This document shows, piece by piece, positions 20,133 to 30,993 of a stretch of DNA of 64,000 bases. Source of the stretch: Bradyrhizobium macuxiense. GTDB taxonomy: Bacteria > Pseudomonadota > Alphaproteobacteria > Rhizobiales > Xanthobacteraceae. A program made the translations under genes and the position numbers. Within the stretch, counting starts at the first letter, position 1; each line of letters starts with the position of its first letter. Below the pieces are notes generated by a model, which saw only the letters and a program-made list of their open reading frames with translations, ran no database searches and had not been told where the DNA came from. The stretch is from contig NZ_VITY01000004.1 of the NCBI RefSeq assembly GCF_007993935.1, forward strand, positions 310,001 to 374,000, in the 5' to 3' direction.

Positions 20133-21746
20133 TCAGGCTTTTCGCCTGACAAAACGTCTCCGCAATACGATTGCGAGGGCAACCAACACAATCACAGCGG
20201 CGGGGATGTTCCCGGCACGCGCATAGATCGTCGGCGCGATCGCCGCCGGCAGGCCGGCATCGAGCACGCCTTCGGTGCCGAGCCCGAGTTGCGCGACGAT
20301 TCGCCCGAGCGGGTCGATGATCGCCGAGATGCCTGTATTCGCGGCGCGCACCAGCGGCAGGCCTTCCTCGATCGAGCGCAGCCGGGCCTGCTGCAAATGC
20401 TGATAGGGGCCGGTCGAGATTCCGAACCAGCCGTCATTGGTGACGTTGACGATCCAGCCGGGACGATCGTCGCGGCTCACGACATTGCCGGGAAAGATCG
20501 CCTCGTAGCAGATCAGGGGCAGCGCCCGCGGCGCATTCGGAATGTCGAGCGTGCGGCGGATCGTGCCGGGAATGTAGCCGCCCTGCACCTTGGTGAGCTG
20601 CACCAGACCGAGCTTCTCCATCCAGTCCTGGAACGGCAGATATTCTCCGAACGGGACCAGATGCAGCTTGTCGTAGACCGCGAGCACGCTGCCGTCATGG
20701 TCGATGACGTAGATGGAATTATAGGCGCGCGTGACGCGGACGTTCGGCGGCAGATCGGGCGCGCGCACCGAGCCGGTGATCAGCACGGTTCCCTTCGGCA
20801 GCAGGTCGGCGATCTGCGCCATCGCATCGGCTTCCTTGGTCAGGAAGAACGGAAACGCGGATTCCGGCCAGATCAGGATGGTGGCATCGCTCACGCCGGT
20901 CGAATGCGGCCCCGACGCGCGATCCGACAATGTGAGATATTTCTGCATCACCGCCGCCTTGGCGGAGTAGTTGAACTTGGCGTCCTGCTGCAGATCGGGC
21001 TGCATGATGCGCAGCTTGACCCCGCTGACCATGCTGGTCGGCTGCTGCGAGAGGCGGAATGCACCGAACGCCAGCATCGCGGCGAGAACCAGCACCGCGG
21101 CCACCGGCGCGCGCCACGGCTTGCGGCCGCGCGAGGCGCCGTCGATCAGCACAGCCGGACTCGCGAAGATCGCGACGGCCAGGAACGTCATGCCCCACAG
21201 TCCGATCAGCGACGCGGTCTGCGCGAGCGCCAGCGGCTCGGTCAGCGCGTAGCCGAACGCGTTCCACGGAAAGCCGCTGAGCAGATGGCCGCGCAGCCAC
21301 TCAGAGACCGTCAGGCTGACCGCCAGCGCCAGCACGCGCGAAGCGTCGCGCGGCCAGATCAGCCGCGCCAGCGCGAAGCCAAAGGCGGTGAACAGCGCGA
21401 GATAGGCAGGCAGGCCGAGCACCGCGAACGGCGTCAGCCAGGCGAAGGTGTCCGCATCGACGAAGAAGGCGTAGCCGATCCAGTACAGTCCCGGCACGAA
21501 ATAGCCGAGGCCGAACCAGAAGCCGGACAGCGCTGCGGCGGGCACGCCGCGCCAGCGCCCGGCAGCAGCGCCGTCGATCAGCCAGACCGCGATGGAGAAG
21601 GTCAGGAACAGCACCGGCCAGGCGTTGAACGGCGCCATCGCCAGCGAGGACAACGCGCCGGCCGTGAGCGCGAGGACCGCGCGCTTCCATCCCCAGGTCA
21701 GGATGACGGCAAGGCCGATCGATCGGAGCTTGTCGGAGAGCCTCAC
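20133..21746 (-). CDS. lnt: Apolipoprotein N-acyltransferase
   Basis: Inner-membrane enzyme that adds the third acyl chain to the N-terminal Cys of lipoproteins. 537 residues: several membrane helices in the first 200 residues, then a periplasmic carbon-nitrogen hydrolase domain with the catalytic triad Glu in ILIWPESAFP, Lys in YDKLHLVPFGEYLP and Cys in LICYEAIFPG, and a last membrane helix at the C-terminus before RRRFVRRKA. The start overlaps the corC stop by four bases (ATGA). The family is essential in most Gram-negative bacteria. Confidence 0.96.
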   Translation of the reverse strand: MRLSDKLRSIGLAVILTWGWKRAVLALTAGALSSLAMAPFNAWPVLFLTFSIAVWLIDGAAAGRWRGVPAAALSGFWFGLGYFVPGLYWIGYAFFVDADTFAWLTPFAVLGLPAYLALFTAFGFALARLIWPRDASRVLALAVSLTVSEWLRGHLLSGFPWNAFGYALTEPLALAQTASLIGLWGMTFLAVAIFASPAVLIDGASRGRKPWRAPVAAVLVLAAMLAFGAFRLSQQPTSMVSGVKLRIMQPDLQQDAKFNYSAKAAVMQKYLTLSDRASGPHSTGVSDATILIWPESAFPFFLTKEADAMAQIADLLPKGTVLITGSVRAPDLPPNVRVTRAYNSIYVIDHDGSVLAVYDKLHLVPFGEYLPFQDWMEKLGLVQLTKVQGGYIPGTIRRTLDIPNAPRALPLICYEAIFPGNVVSRDDRPGWIVNVTNDGWFGISTGPYQHLQQARLRSIEEGLPLVRAANTGISAIIDPLGRIVAQLGLGTEGVLDAGLPAAIAPTIYARAGNIPAAVIVLVALAIVLRRRFVRRKA

Positions 21747-22855
21747 TGCGGACCGGCTCCCTCGCCGGGCGGCGGCATGTTGTCATTCGCCTGCGGGTTT
21801 CCGGAGTCCGGTGCCTGCTCGCGGCGCCGCTCGCGTTCCTTGCGCGGCGCCGGCCGCTCCTTGCGCGTCGTGACCCGCACGCGCTTGACCCGCCGCGGGT
21901 CGGCGTCGAGCACCTCGACCTCGTAATTGCCGGGCCCCGAGATCACTTCGCCGCGCACCGGCAGGCGGCCGACGAACGAGACCAGATAGCCGCCCAGCGT
22001 CTCGACTTCCTCGCCGGCCTCGCCGGTCACGAAGTCTTCGCCGATCACCGAGCGGACATCGTCGAGGCTGGCGCGTGCGTCGGCGACAAAGGAGTTGTCG
22101 GGCTGGCGAACGATCGACGGCGGCTCGTCGGAATCGTGCTCGTCGTCGATCTCGCCGACGATCTGCTCGACAATGTCCTCGATCGACACCAGCCCGTCGG
22201 TGCCGCCGTATTCGTCGACCACCAGCGCGAGATGGATGCGCGAGGCCTGCATCTGCGCCAGCAGGTCGATCGCGCGCATCGACGGCGGGATGTAGAGCAG
22301 CTTGCGGATGATATGGGCCTCGGCCAGCGGCAGCGCGAGATCGACGCTGCGCAGATCGAGCCCGGCCGGAAACGGCTTCTTGCGCTTCGTCTTGGTGGCA
22401 TCGGTGACGCGCGCCTTCGCGGTCATGAAGGCGAGCAGGTCGCGGATGTGGACCATCCCCTCGGGATCGTCGAGGGTTTCGTTGTAAACGACGAGGCGCG
22501 AATGCGCGGCGCTCTCGAACAGGCTCATCAGCTCGCCGAGCGGGATGTCGCGTTTCACCGCGACGATGTCGGCGCGATGGATCATGACGTCGGCGATCCG
22601 CCGCTCGTTCAGCGACAGGATGTTGCGCAGCATGGTGCGCTCGATCGCCGAGAAGCCGACATCGTCCGGCGTCGAGGCGTCGAGCACCACTTGCAGATCG
22701 TCGCGCACCGAGCCGGCCTTCCAGCCGAACAGCGTGCGGATCGCGCGCACCAGCCAGCCCTCGGCGGCCGGGCGCTGCACCTCGCCGTCGTGCACGACCG
22801 CGGGCAGGTTGCTCACGTTGCGCGGATTGTCATGGGTTGGTTCGGAATCCGGCAT
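21743..22855 (-). CDS. corC: CBS-domain protein of the CorC/HlyC family
   Basis: 370-residue cytosolic protein with two CBS domains (about residues 85-210; MIHRADIVAV and LVVDEYGGTDGLVSIEDI) and a C-terminal CorC_HlyC domain (about 250-320, TLGGYLVSFVGRLP). It lacks the DUF21 membrane region of the larger paralogues. Homologues are linked to Mg/Co efflux and, through conserved linkage, to ybeY and lnt. The ATG at 22855 lies one base after the ybeY stop (TGACATG). The C-terminal 50 residues are Arg/Glu/Pro rich and variable. Confidence 0.92.
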   Translation of the reverse strand: MPDSEPTHDNPRNVSNLPAVVHDGEVQRPAAEGWLVRAIRTLFGWKAGSVRDDLQVVLDASTPDDVGFSAIERTMLRNILSLNERRIADVMIHRADIVAVKRDIPLGELMSLFESAAHSRLVVYNETLDDPEGMVHIRDLLAFMTAKARVTDATKTKRKKPFPAGLDLRSVDLALPLAEAHIIRKLLYIPPSMRAIDLLAQMQASRIHLALVVDEYGGTDGLVSIEDIVEQIVGEIDDEHDSDEPPSIVRQPDNSFVADARASLDDVRSVIGEDFVTGEAGEEVETLGGYLVSFVGRLPVRGEVISGPGNYEVEVLDADPRRVKRVRVTTRKERPAPRKERERRREQAPDSGNPQANDNMPPPGEGAGPQ

Positions 22856-22856
22856 G

Positions 22857-23426
22857 TCAGGCGATCCGATCCGCATAGGGGTCGGGAATGCCGAGCGAGG
22901 ACAGGATCTCGCGCTCGAGCGACTCCATGTCCTCGGCATCGTCGTCGTTCTCGTGGTCGTAACCGATCAGATGCAGGAAGCCATGCACCGCGAGGTGGCT
23001 CAAATGATGGTCGAACGGTTTCTGTTCGTCATCGGCTTCCCGCCGCGTCGTCTCATAGGCGATCGCGATATCGCCGAGCATGCGCGGGGCATCGTCGGGT
23101 CCGCCGCCGCCTTCCGGCTGCAGCGCCGGAAACGACAGCACATTGGTCGGCTTGTCGATGCTGCGCCAGTTGGCGTTGAGGGTGCGGATCCCGGAATCGT
23201 CGGTTAGCATCACCGCAAGCTCGGCATCGGCGACATCAGCGTCGGCGATGGCGGCGGCAGCCTCGATGGCGCGATGGATCACCGCGTCGGCGTCGGGCTC
23301 GGCCTGCCAACATTCGGCGGTGACGAGAACCTCGGTTGCAGGAAAAGCGGACACGTTCGTTTCAAAATCTGCGTTATGGCCGGAACCCGCATCGCGCGGG
23401 CTCGCGGCCGAAGCTATTGGTCTCAA
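22857..23426 (-). CDS. ybeY: Endoribonuclease YbeY (rRNA maturation)
   Basis: Single-strand RNA endonuclease involved in 16S rRNA 3'-end maturation and ribosome quality control. The metal-binding signature HGFLHLIGYDHE (HGxLHLxGYDH) is complete near residue 145, and NVLSFP, typical of the family, is near residue 95. 189 residues, a little longer than the E. coli protein because of the N-terminus. There is no ATG: the best start is TTG at 23426, whose last two bases overlap the phoH stop (TTGA); a GTG at 23354 would shorten it by 24 residues. Confidence 0.9.
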   Translation of the reverse strand: MRPIASAASPRDAGSGHNADFETNVSAFPATEVLVTAECWQAEPDADAVIHRAIEAAAAIADADVADAELAVMLTDDSGIRTLNANWRSIDKPTNVLSFPALQPEGGGGPDDAPRMLGDIAIAYETTRREADDEQKPFDHHLSHLAVHGFLHLIGYDHENDDDAEDMESLEREILSSLGIPDPYADRIA

Positions 23427-24493
23427 GATCTGGCGTTTGCCGGCTTTTGCGGCAATCCCTCATAGGCGGCCACGATGCGCGCCACCAATTCATGGCGGAT
23501 GACGTCCTCGGCCTTGAAATGCACCTGCGCGATGCCTTCGACGCCGTCGAGCAGCTTCACGGCTTCCGTGAGCCCCGAAGCCTGGCCGTGCGGCAGGTCG
23601 ACCTGCGACGGGTCGCCGGTGACGATCATCCGGCTGTTCTCGCCGAGACGCGTCAGGAACATCTTCATCTGCATCGTCGTGGTGTTCTGCGCCTCGTCGA
23701 GGATGATGGCGGCATTGGTCAGGGTGCGGCCGCGCATGAAGGCGAGCGGCGCGATCTCGATCTCGTTGCCCTGCAGCGCGCGCTCGACGACGCGGGCGTC
23801 CATCAGATCGTACAGCGCATCGTAGATCGGGCGCAGATACGGATCGACCTTCTCCTTGAGGTCGCCGGGCAGGAAGCCGAGCCGCTCGCCGGCCTCGACC
23901 GCGGGCCGCGTCAGGATGATGCGGTCGACCTCCTTGCGCTCGAACAGCTGCGCCGCATGGGCGACCGCGAGCCAGGTCTTGCCGGTGCCGGCCGGGCCGA
24001 TACCGAACACCAGCTCATGCCGCTTCAGCGCGCGGATGTAAGAGTCCTGCGCCGCGGTGCGGGCGCGCACCGGACGCTTGCGCAGATTGATGGTCTCGAA
24101 GGTCGGCTTGGCGGTCTTGTTGTCGAATTCGAACAGCGAGCCCTGCGCGATCACGGCGCGGATCGCGCCCTCGACTTCGCCCTGATCGAGGTCGTGGCCT
24201 GCGACGGCCTGCGCGTAGAGCGTCTCCAGCACGCGCCGCGCCGCGTCGCAGCCGTCGCGGGAGCCAGCGATGGTGACGTGGTTGCCACGGGAATCGACCA
24301 CCACGCCGAGCCGCCGCTCGATCAGCGCCAGATTCTGTCCGTAGGGGCCGACCAGCGCGGATGCGGCGCGGTTGTCGTCGAAATCGATGACGACCTGTGT
24401 CTCAGGGGCCCGGGTCTCAGGTGGCATTTGCATGTCGCGGTCAGGTTTGCGGCTGGGAGCGAGCGAAGACGAATCCGATGCGCTTTTTGGCAA
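23423..24493 (-). CDS. phoH: PhoH family ATPase (YbeZ-like)
   Basis: 356-residue PhoH/YbeZ ATPase, a partner of YbeY in RNA metabolism in other bacteria. Walker A is GIGPAGTGKT (near residue 170) and Walker B is IILDEAQNTT; the arginine-rich N-terminal segment contains a KH-like region (residues 35-100). The TTG at 24493, six bases after the miaB stop, has GGAG ten bases upstream and is used here; the first in-frame ATG (24433) would remove 20 poorly conserved residues. The gene belongs to the minus-strand chain miaB-phoH-ybeY-corC-lnt with almost no gaps. Confidence 0.93.
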   Translation of the reverse strand: MPKSASDSSSLAPSRKPDRDMQMPPETRAPETQVVIDFDDNRAASALVGPYGQNLALIERRLGVVVDSRGNHVTIAGSRDGCDAARRVLETLYAQAVAGHDLDQGEVEGAIRAVIAQGSLFEFDNKTAKPTFETINLRKRPVRARTAAQDSYIRALKRHELVFGIGPAGTGKTWLAVAHAAQLFERKEVDRIILTRPAVEAGERLGFLPGDLKEKVDPYLRPIYDALYDLMDARVVERALQGNEIEIAPLAFMRGRTLTNAAIILDEAQNTTTMQMKMFLTRLGENSRMIVTGDPSQVDLPHGQASGLTEAVKLLDGVEGIAQVHFKAEDVIRHELVARIVAAYEGLPQKPANARS

Positions 24494-24498
24494 GGATT

Positions 24499-25887
<1,389 letters not shown>

Positions 25888-25981
25888 GGAACCCTGATTG
25901 CGAAAAGGAAACGGCGCCATCGGGGCGCCGGGGCTGAAATATAGCCTAAACCGGCGAAAATCCAGCGATCGACCCGTGTTT

Positions 25982-26644
25982 TTAGCCGGCTTTGGCGATC
26001 AAATCGGGCAATTGGCGCATATCGGCGAATGTGACGGCCGCGCCGGCCTGGCGCAGCAGATTCTCGTGTTCCGCCGTGCAATGGCTGCCGCCGTAAAACC
26101 CGAGCACGGTCATCCCGGCGGCGCGGGCGCCGGTGACGCCGGCCACGCTGTCCTCGATCACGACGCAGCGTTCCGGCCGTGCAGCCATCTGGGTGGCCGC
26201 GAACAGAAACAGATCGGGTGCCGGCTTGCCGCGCTGCACCTGGGTGGCGGAGAAGATATGCGGCGCGAGCTGGTCGTACAGCCCGGCGCAGGTCAGGCCG
26301 TGATGAATCTTTTCCGGCGTGCCGCTGGAGGCCACGCATTTCGGCAGAGTGAGCGCGGCGATGGCGTCACCGACATGCGCGATGGCGCTGAGATCGTCGG
26401 CATAGAAGCTCAGCGTCGCGTGCTTGACCTCGGCCTCGAACGTATCGGGCAGGGCGCGGCCGATCTCGCTTTCGACGATCCGCCGCGCCTCGCGGTCGGA
26501 CACGCCGAGGAAACGCTTCAGTACGCCGTCGGGCGTGATCGGAAAGCCGTGACGCGTCAGCGTGTCGGCATGCGCGCGACAGGAGATCACCTCGCTGTCG
26601 ACCAGCACGCCGTCGCAATCGAAGATGACGAGATCGAAGCTCAT
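25982..26644 (-). CDS. HAD family hydrolase (phosphatase/phosphoglucomutase-like)
   Basis: 220-residue haloacid-dehalogenase-fold enzyme with the nucleophile motif FDCDGVLVD (Asp9 and Asp11), motif II in VASSGTPEK, the Lys of motif III in RGKPAPDLF and motif IV in [11 protein letters not shown]. The helical cap of subfamily I (about residues 18-90) points to a small phosphorylated metabolite, of the GS1/beta-phosphoglucomutase group. The substrate is not predictable. It lies between fur and miaB on the same strand with short gaps. Confidence 0.88.
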   Translation of the reverse strand: MSFDLVIFDCDGVLVDSEVISCRAHADTLTRHGFPITPDGVLKRFLGVSDREARRIVESEIGRALPDTFEAEVKHATLSFYADDLSAIAHVGDAIAALTLPKCVASSGTPEKIHHGLTCAGLYDQLAPHIFSATQVQRGKPAPDLFLFAATQMAARPERCVVIEDSVAGVTGARAAGMTVLGFYGGSHCTAEHENLLRQAGAAVTFADMRQLPDLIAKAG

Positions 26645-26668
26645 GGTCTGGCGATGCGTGGTGCGCGC

Positions 26669-27121
26669 CTACGGCTTGCTGTCGTCGTCCAGCGGCACGC
26701 AATACAGCTCGAGACGGTGATCGACCAGCTTGTAGCCGAGCTTGCGCGCGATCTCGGCCTGCAGCTTCTCGATCTCCTCGGAGGTGAACTCGATCACCTT
26801 GCCGTCGCGCAGATTGATCAGATGGTCGTGGTGGCTCTCGGGCATCTGCTCGTAGCGCGCACGGCCCTCACGGAAGTCGTGACGTTCGATGATGCCGGCG
26901 TCCTCGAACAGCTTGACGGTGCGGTAGACCGTCGAGATCGAGATCTTGTCGTCGACCGCCACGCAGCGGCGGTAGAGCTCTTCGACGTCGGGATGATCCA
27001 TCGCTTCCGCCAGCACCCGCGCGATCACGCGGCGCTGTTCGGTCATGCGCATGCCGGTCGCGGCGCAGCGCGCCTCGATGCCGGTATTTTTCGGCGCAGG
27101 CGGGATTTTCACCGTGGTCAT
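26669..27121 (-). CDS. fur: Fur family transcriptional regulator (Fur)
   Basis: Metal-responsive repressor of 150 residues: N-terminal winged helix (about residues 20-85; STVYRTVKLFEDAGII) and C-terminal dimerisation/metal domain with the His cluster ESHHDHLINL and Glu in KVIEFTSEEIEKLQ. It lacks the two C-terminal CxxC zinc motifs of some Fur proteins, as is usual in Rhizobiales. In rhizobia Fur often governs manganese uptake (Mur) or shares iron control with Irr, so the metal sensed cannot be fixed from sequence alone. It follows rimI after 68 bases. Confidence 0.92.
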   Translation of the reverse strand: MTTVKIPPAPKNTGIEARCAATGMRMTEQRRVIARVLAEAMDHPDVEELYRRCVAVDDKISISTVYRTVKLFEDAGIIERHDFREGRARYEQMPESHHDHLINLRDGKVIEFTSEEIEKLQAEIARKLGYKLVDHRLELYCVPLDDDSKP

Positions 27122-27189
27122 GGGTCTCAGGCCGTATTCTTCAAACCTTGGGTGGCAGAGCAGGGCGCTGTTCTGCCATCGCGCCGATG

Positions 27190-27675
27190 TTACGACAAGT
27201 CGCGCCGCATCAGAAGCGCGTTCAAATGTTCCCCGCCGGGTTGCTTGTAATAGCGTTCGCGGCGGCCGATCACGCCGAATCCGGCCCTTTCATAGAGCCG
27301 TCGCGCCGGCGCATTGTTCTCTTCGACTTCGAGGAAGATGGTGCGGATGCCGCGGCCGGCAAGATGGCCGAGATGGGTCAGCAGCAGGTCGCGCGACAGG
27401 CCGCGCCCGCGCTGATTGGAATCGATCGCAATCGACAGGATTTCCGCTTCGTCCGCCGCCATTCGCGAGACCGCAAAGCCGATCACCTTGCGACCCTGCC
27501 GCAGCCGATGCACCAGCGTGTTGCGCTCGGTCAGCATCGCCTCGAATTCGCCCTCGCCCCAGCCGCGGTGAAACGACGCGCCGTGCAATTGGGCCAGTCG
27601 CGCCGCATCACGCAGGGATGCGGGCTCGACCGCGGGCGTGCCGCCGCTCCACCATCGCGACAGCCAGCCGCTCAT
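27190..27675 (-). CDS. rimI: Ribosomal protein S18-alanine N-acetyltransferase
   Basis: GNAT enzyme of 161 residues acetylating the N-terminus of ribosomal protein S18. Motif A is SNQRGRGLSRDLL (acetyl-CoA loop), followed by the RimI-typical FLEVEENNAPARRLYERAGF and RRERYYKQPGG. The ATG at 27675 overlaps the tsaB stop by four bases; the tsaB-rimI pairing is widely conserved and supports the naming. The first 20 residues (Trp/Gly rich) are an extension peculiar to this group. Confidence 0.92.
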   Translation of the reverse strand: MSGWLSRWWSGGTPAVEPASLRDAARLAQLHGASFHRGWGEGEFEAMLTERNTLVHRLRQGRKVIGFAVSRMAADEAEILSIAIDSNQRGRGLSRDLLLTHLGHLAGRGIRTIFLEVEENNAPARRLYERAGFGVIGRRERYYKQPGGEHLNALLMRRDLS

Positions 27676-28367
27676 GTCGATGGCGGCGCGCTGATGACGA
27701 GGCGATCCTTCGGCGGCTTCGCATCGGGGGCGCGCAGATAGAACGGACGCGGCGGCGCAGTTTCGGGATCGACGGCTGCGCCGACCCAGGCGACCCAGGT
27801 GATGTCGGGCGCGGGTTGCCGGTCGATCTTCACCGGCGGCGTTGCGTCGGCGGGCCAGCGCTCGGCGAGGATATTTGCGGCGTTGCCGACCAGATGCAGC
27901 GCGCCGTATTGAGAGGCTTCGAGCGCTTCCGCGATCGGCGCCACCTTCGGCTTGAGCATCAAGCTGCCGTCGCCGCCCACCAGCTGGAAATAGACGTGAT
28001 CGTGACGCGCATCGATCGCCGACAGGATCGGATTCTCGCCATTCTCGGCAACCACAGGCGCAGCGTAAGCGGCGAGTGTCGACAGCCCGACGATCGGCTT
28101 GGACGCGGCCAGCGCAATGCCGCGCGCTGCCGAGAGGCCGACGCGCAGGCCGGTGAAACTGCCGGGGCCGCTGGTGACGGCGATGCGGTCGAGCCCGGCA
28201 AATCCGATGCCGCTCTCTTTCATCACCCGCGCGATCAGCGGCATCAGCGCCTCGGCATGGCCGCGCTGCATCAGTTGCGATTCGATCGCGATGGTATTGC
28301 CGGAGGTGGTGTCGAGCACCGCCGCAGAGCAGGCGTCGAGCGCGGTATCGATGGCGAGAATCATCAT
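27672..28367 (-). CDS. tsaB: tRNA threonylcarbamoyladenosine biosynthesis protein TsaB
   Basis: Partner of TsaD in making t6A37 in ANN-decoding tRNAs. 231 residues of the ASKHA-fold protease-like family: N-terminal ILAIDTALDACSAAV, the QRGHAEALMPLI segment, and TSGPGSFTGLRVGL. The C-terminal half is degenerate, as expected for TsaB. ATG codons at 28367 and 28364 are adjacent, and the first is used. Upstream, 158 bases to the Nfu gene hold nothing recognisable. Confidence 0.93.
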   Translation of the reverse strand: MMILAIDTALDACSAAVLDTTSGNTIAIESQLMQRGHAEALMPLIARVMKESGIGFAGLDRIAVTSGPGSFTGLRVGLSAARGIALAASKPIVGLSTLAAYAAPVVAENGENPILSAIDARHDHVYFQLVGGDGSLMLKPKVAPIAEALEASQYGALHLVGNAANILAERWPADATPPVKIDRQPAPDITWVAWVGAAVDPETAPPRPFYLRAPDAKPPKDRLVISAPPST

Positions 28368-28525
28368 GGGGCAAACGTCAGGGCGAACGGAAGGTCCGAA
28401 CCATTTCCGATTCGCCGGCTCACTGTTCGTCCCCCCTCTCGGGCGGGCACAGCGCGCAGCACCGTGCCCACCATCAACTGTGTCGTATCGAGGTGGGCTG
28501 CGCCTGGCGACCCACCCGGCGCAAA

Positions 28526-29095
28526 TTACATCGGCCGGACTTCCTGCACGTCGGGCACGAAGTGCCGGAGCAGGTTCTGGATGCCGTGTTGCAAGGTTGC
28601 GGTCGATGACGGGCAGCCGGCGCAGGAGCCCTTCATGTTGAGATAGACGATGCCATCCTTGAAGCCGCGGAAGGTGATGTCGCCGCCGTCATTGGCGACC
28701 GCCGGGCGCACGCGGGTCTCGATCAGGTCCTTGATCTGCTCGACCGTCTCGGCGTCGGCCTCGTCGAAGAACTCGTCCGCCTCGTCGCTGATGTCGTCGC
28801 TACCAGCGGTGCCGTCGGCGAGCAGCGGCGCGCCGGACATATAATGCTCCATGATGGCGCCGAGGATCGCGGGCTTGAGGTGCTGCCAGTCGCCGTCCGC
28901 CTTGGTCACGGTGATGAAGTCGGCGCCGTAGAACACGCCGGTGACGCCTGATACGGCGAACAGCCGTTCGGCGAGCGGCGAGCGTGCGGCGGATTCGGCC
29001 GACGAGAATTCCATGGTCCCGCTGTCGAGCACCAGGCGGCCCGGGATGAATTTCAGGGTGGCGGGATTCGGTGTGGCTTCGGTCTGAATGAACAT
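28526..29095 (-). CDS. NifU-like Fe-S scaffold/carrier protein (Nfu type)
   Basis: 189-residue iron-sulfur carrier with an N-terminal Nfu_N domain (residues 1-88, beginning MFIQTEATPN) and a C-terminal NifU domain carrying the C-x-x-C cluster motif CAGCPSS (near residue 158) after the typical VANDGGDITF. This two-domain form resembles mitochondrial NFU1 and supplies 4Fe-4S clusters to target enzymes. The ATG at 29095 starts exactly at the conserved domain; the frame is open further upstream but without conserved sequence. Confidence 0.93.
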   Translation of the reverse strand: MFIQTEATPNPATLKFIPGRLVLDSGTMEFSSAESAARSPLAERLFAVSGVTGVFYGADFITVTKADGDWQHLKPAILGAIMEHYMSGAPLLADGTAGSDDISDEADEFFDEADAETVEQIKDLIETRVRPAVANDGGDITFRGFKDGIVYLNMKGSCAGCPSSTATLQHGIQNLLRHFVPDVQEVRPM

Positions 29096-29239
29096 TTGCT
29101 GTCTCCGGCGTCGCCGGTTCAAGGCCGACGCGTTGGGTTCCCCTATGAAATGGCAATTAAAAAGCCCGCGATCAAGCCGCAAAACCGCGGTTCCAGGCCT
29201 GTACCCATGCCCCTGGAGCGGTTTCGGGGCCGATAGCGC

Positions 29240-29734
29240 CTACGACAGTGCGTCGATTTCGGCGTCGGTCAGGCCGCCGGGCACGATGGTCACCGGGATC
29301 GGGAACGCCCCCATGGTCTTGGCCATGGTGGTGATGATCGGTCCGGGCCCCTCGGGGCCCGGATTGGCCGCCAGCACCAGCATCGCGATATCAACGTCCT
29401 TCTCGATCACGTCGAGGATCTGCTCGGTCGGGTCGCCCTCGCGAATCGCCCGCTCCGGGGTGATCGCGGCGATCCCGTTGGCGCGGCCGGCGGCGCGGTC
29501 GAGCGCCTCATTGGCGGCCTCCTCGGCCTCGGCGCGCATGATGTCGGCGACCCCGAGCCATTGCTGGTTCTGGTCCTCGGTCTCGATCACCCGCAGCATC
29601 ACGACGCCGCCGCCGACCCGGATGGCCCAGCGGCTGGCGTAATACACCGCGCGGTCCCATTCCGCCGTGTCGTCAACGATGACGAGGCATTTCGGCTTGT
29701 GACCTGTCTCGTAGCTGCGTCGTTGGGTGGTCAT
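29240..29734 (-). CDS. Universal stress protein family protein
   Basis: 164-residue UspA-fold protein: beta strand KCLVIVDDTAEWDRAV at the N-terminus, central VVMLRVIE, and DIAMLVLAAN followed by FPIPVTIVPGG at the end. The canonical ATP-binding G-x2-G-x9-G-S/T loop is not clearly intact (the region reads NPGPEGPGPI), so ATP binding is uncertain. It sits between trpS and the Nfu gene on the same strand, separated from trpS by a repeat-containing gap. Confidence 0.85.
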   Translation of the reverse strand: MTTQRRSYETGHKPKCLVIVDDTAEWDRAVYYASRWAIRVGGGVVMLRVIETEDQNQQWLGVADIMRAEAEEAANEALDRAAGRANGIAAITPERAIREGDPTEQILDVIEKDVDIAMLVLAANPGPEGPGPIITTMAKTMGAFPIPVTIVPGGLTDAEIDALS

Positions 29735-29757
29735 GCATGTCCCGGTGCTGAACCAAC

Positions 29758-29804
29758 AGCATGATCCGGAAAAGTGCGCGGCGGTTTTCCGAAAAGATCA
29801 TGCT
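29758..29804. repeat. Palindromic repeat, family C copy 1
   Basis: 47-bp element starting AGCATGATCCGGAAAAGTGC and ending TTTTCCGAAAAGATCATGCT. The second copy is at 50504-50550, also 47 bp and differing at a few positions. This element type is very common in Bradyrhizobium intergenic DNA. Confidence 0.85.
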
Positions 29805-29874
29805 CAAACGAGGCCCATGCTGCCATACTCCCTCGCCGTTTGGGAGAGGGAGTGCACCGTTGCCGGCTTGCCCG

Positions 29875-30927
29875 TCAACGCGGGCGGATGAAGCCGACGA
29901 TGTCCTTGGTGATGCGCATGGTCTCGTCGGCGATGCCGCGGGCGCGGTTGGCGCCGTCGGCGAGGATCGAATCGACGTGGCCGGGATCGGCGACCAGCTT
30001 CTTCATCTCGGAGGCGATCGGCGCCAGTTTTGCGACGCAAACCTCGACCAGCGCGTTCTTGAAGCTGGAGAACTGCCCGCCGCCGAACTGCGTCAGCACC
30101 TCCTGCTTGGAGACACCGGCCAGCGCCGCGTAGATGCCGACCAGGTTGTCGGCCTCGGGGCGGGTCTCGAGGCCCTTTTCCTCCGACGGCAGCGGCTCCG
30201 GATCGGTCTTCGCCTTGCGGATCTTCTGCGCGATGGTGTCGGCGTCGTCGGTGAGGTTGATGCGCGAATTGTCCGACGCGTCCGACTTCGACATCTTCTT
30301 GGTGCCGTCGCGCAGGCTCATCACCCGCGTCGCGGGCCCCGTGATCAGCGGCTCGGGCTGCGGGAACAACAGGCCGTCGGCAAAGCCGTGGCCACGGATC
30401 GAATCGCCGAAGTCATTGTTGAACTTCTGCGCGATGTCGCGGGACAGCTCCAGATGCTGCTTCTGGTCCTCGCCGACCGGCACATGGGTGGCGCGGTAGA
30501 GCAGGATGTCGGCGGCCATCAGCACCGGATAGTCGTAGAGGCCGACGGAGGCGTTCTCGCGGTCCTTGCCGGCCTTCTCCTTGAACTGGGTCATGCGGTT
30601 CAGCCAGCCGATGCGGGCGACGCAGTTGAAGATCCAGGTCAGCTCGGCGTGGCCGGCGATCTGGCTCTGGTTGAACACGATGTGCTTCTTGGCATCGATG
30701 CCGGCGGCGATGAAGGCCGCGGTCACCTCGCGGGTGTTGCGCGCGAGCTCGGCCGGGCCGCCCCAGACCTCGACGCCCTGCGTAATCGCGTGCATGTCGA
30801 CGACGCAATAGATGCAGTTATGGGTCTGCTGCATCTTCACGAAGTTGACGATGGCGCCGAGGTAGTTGCCGAGGTGCAGATTGCCCGTCGGCTGGACGCC
30901 TGAGAAGACCCGTTCAACGAACGCCAT
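29875..30927 (-). CDS. trpS: Tryptophan-tRNA ligase
   Basis: Class I aminoacyl-tRNA synthetase charging tRNA-Trp. 350 residues, standard size. The HIGH-like motif is [12 protein letters not shown] (residues 12-23) and the KMSKS motif is complete in [11 protein letters not shown]. Start ATG at 30927, stop at 29875. It is 66 bases from murJ, on the same strand, a neighbourhood often seen in Rhizobiales. Confidence 0.97.
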   Translation of the reverse strand: MAFVERVFSGVQPTGNLHLGNYLGAIVNFVKMQQTHNCIYCVVDMHAITQGVEVWGGPAELARNTREVTAAFIAAGIDAKKHIVFNQSQIAGHAELTWIFNCVARIGWLNRMTQFKEKAGKDRENASVGLYDYPVLMAADILLYRATHVPVGEDQKQHLELSRDIAQKFNNDFGDSIRGHGFADGLLFPQPEPLITGPATRVMSLRDGTKKMSKSDASDNSRINLTDDADTIAQKIRKAKTDPEPLPSEEKGLETRPEADNLVGIYAALAGVSKQEVLTQFGGGQFSSFKNALVEVCVAKLAPIASEMKKLVADPGHVDSILADGANRARGIADETMRITKDIVGFIRPR

Positions 30928-30993
30928 GGTGTTATTTCCCGGAAATGGCCGCTTTTGCGGCGTCGTTTGCCACTTAAGCCCCGCGCGCGCAAG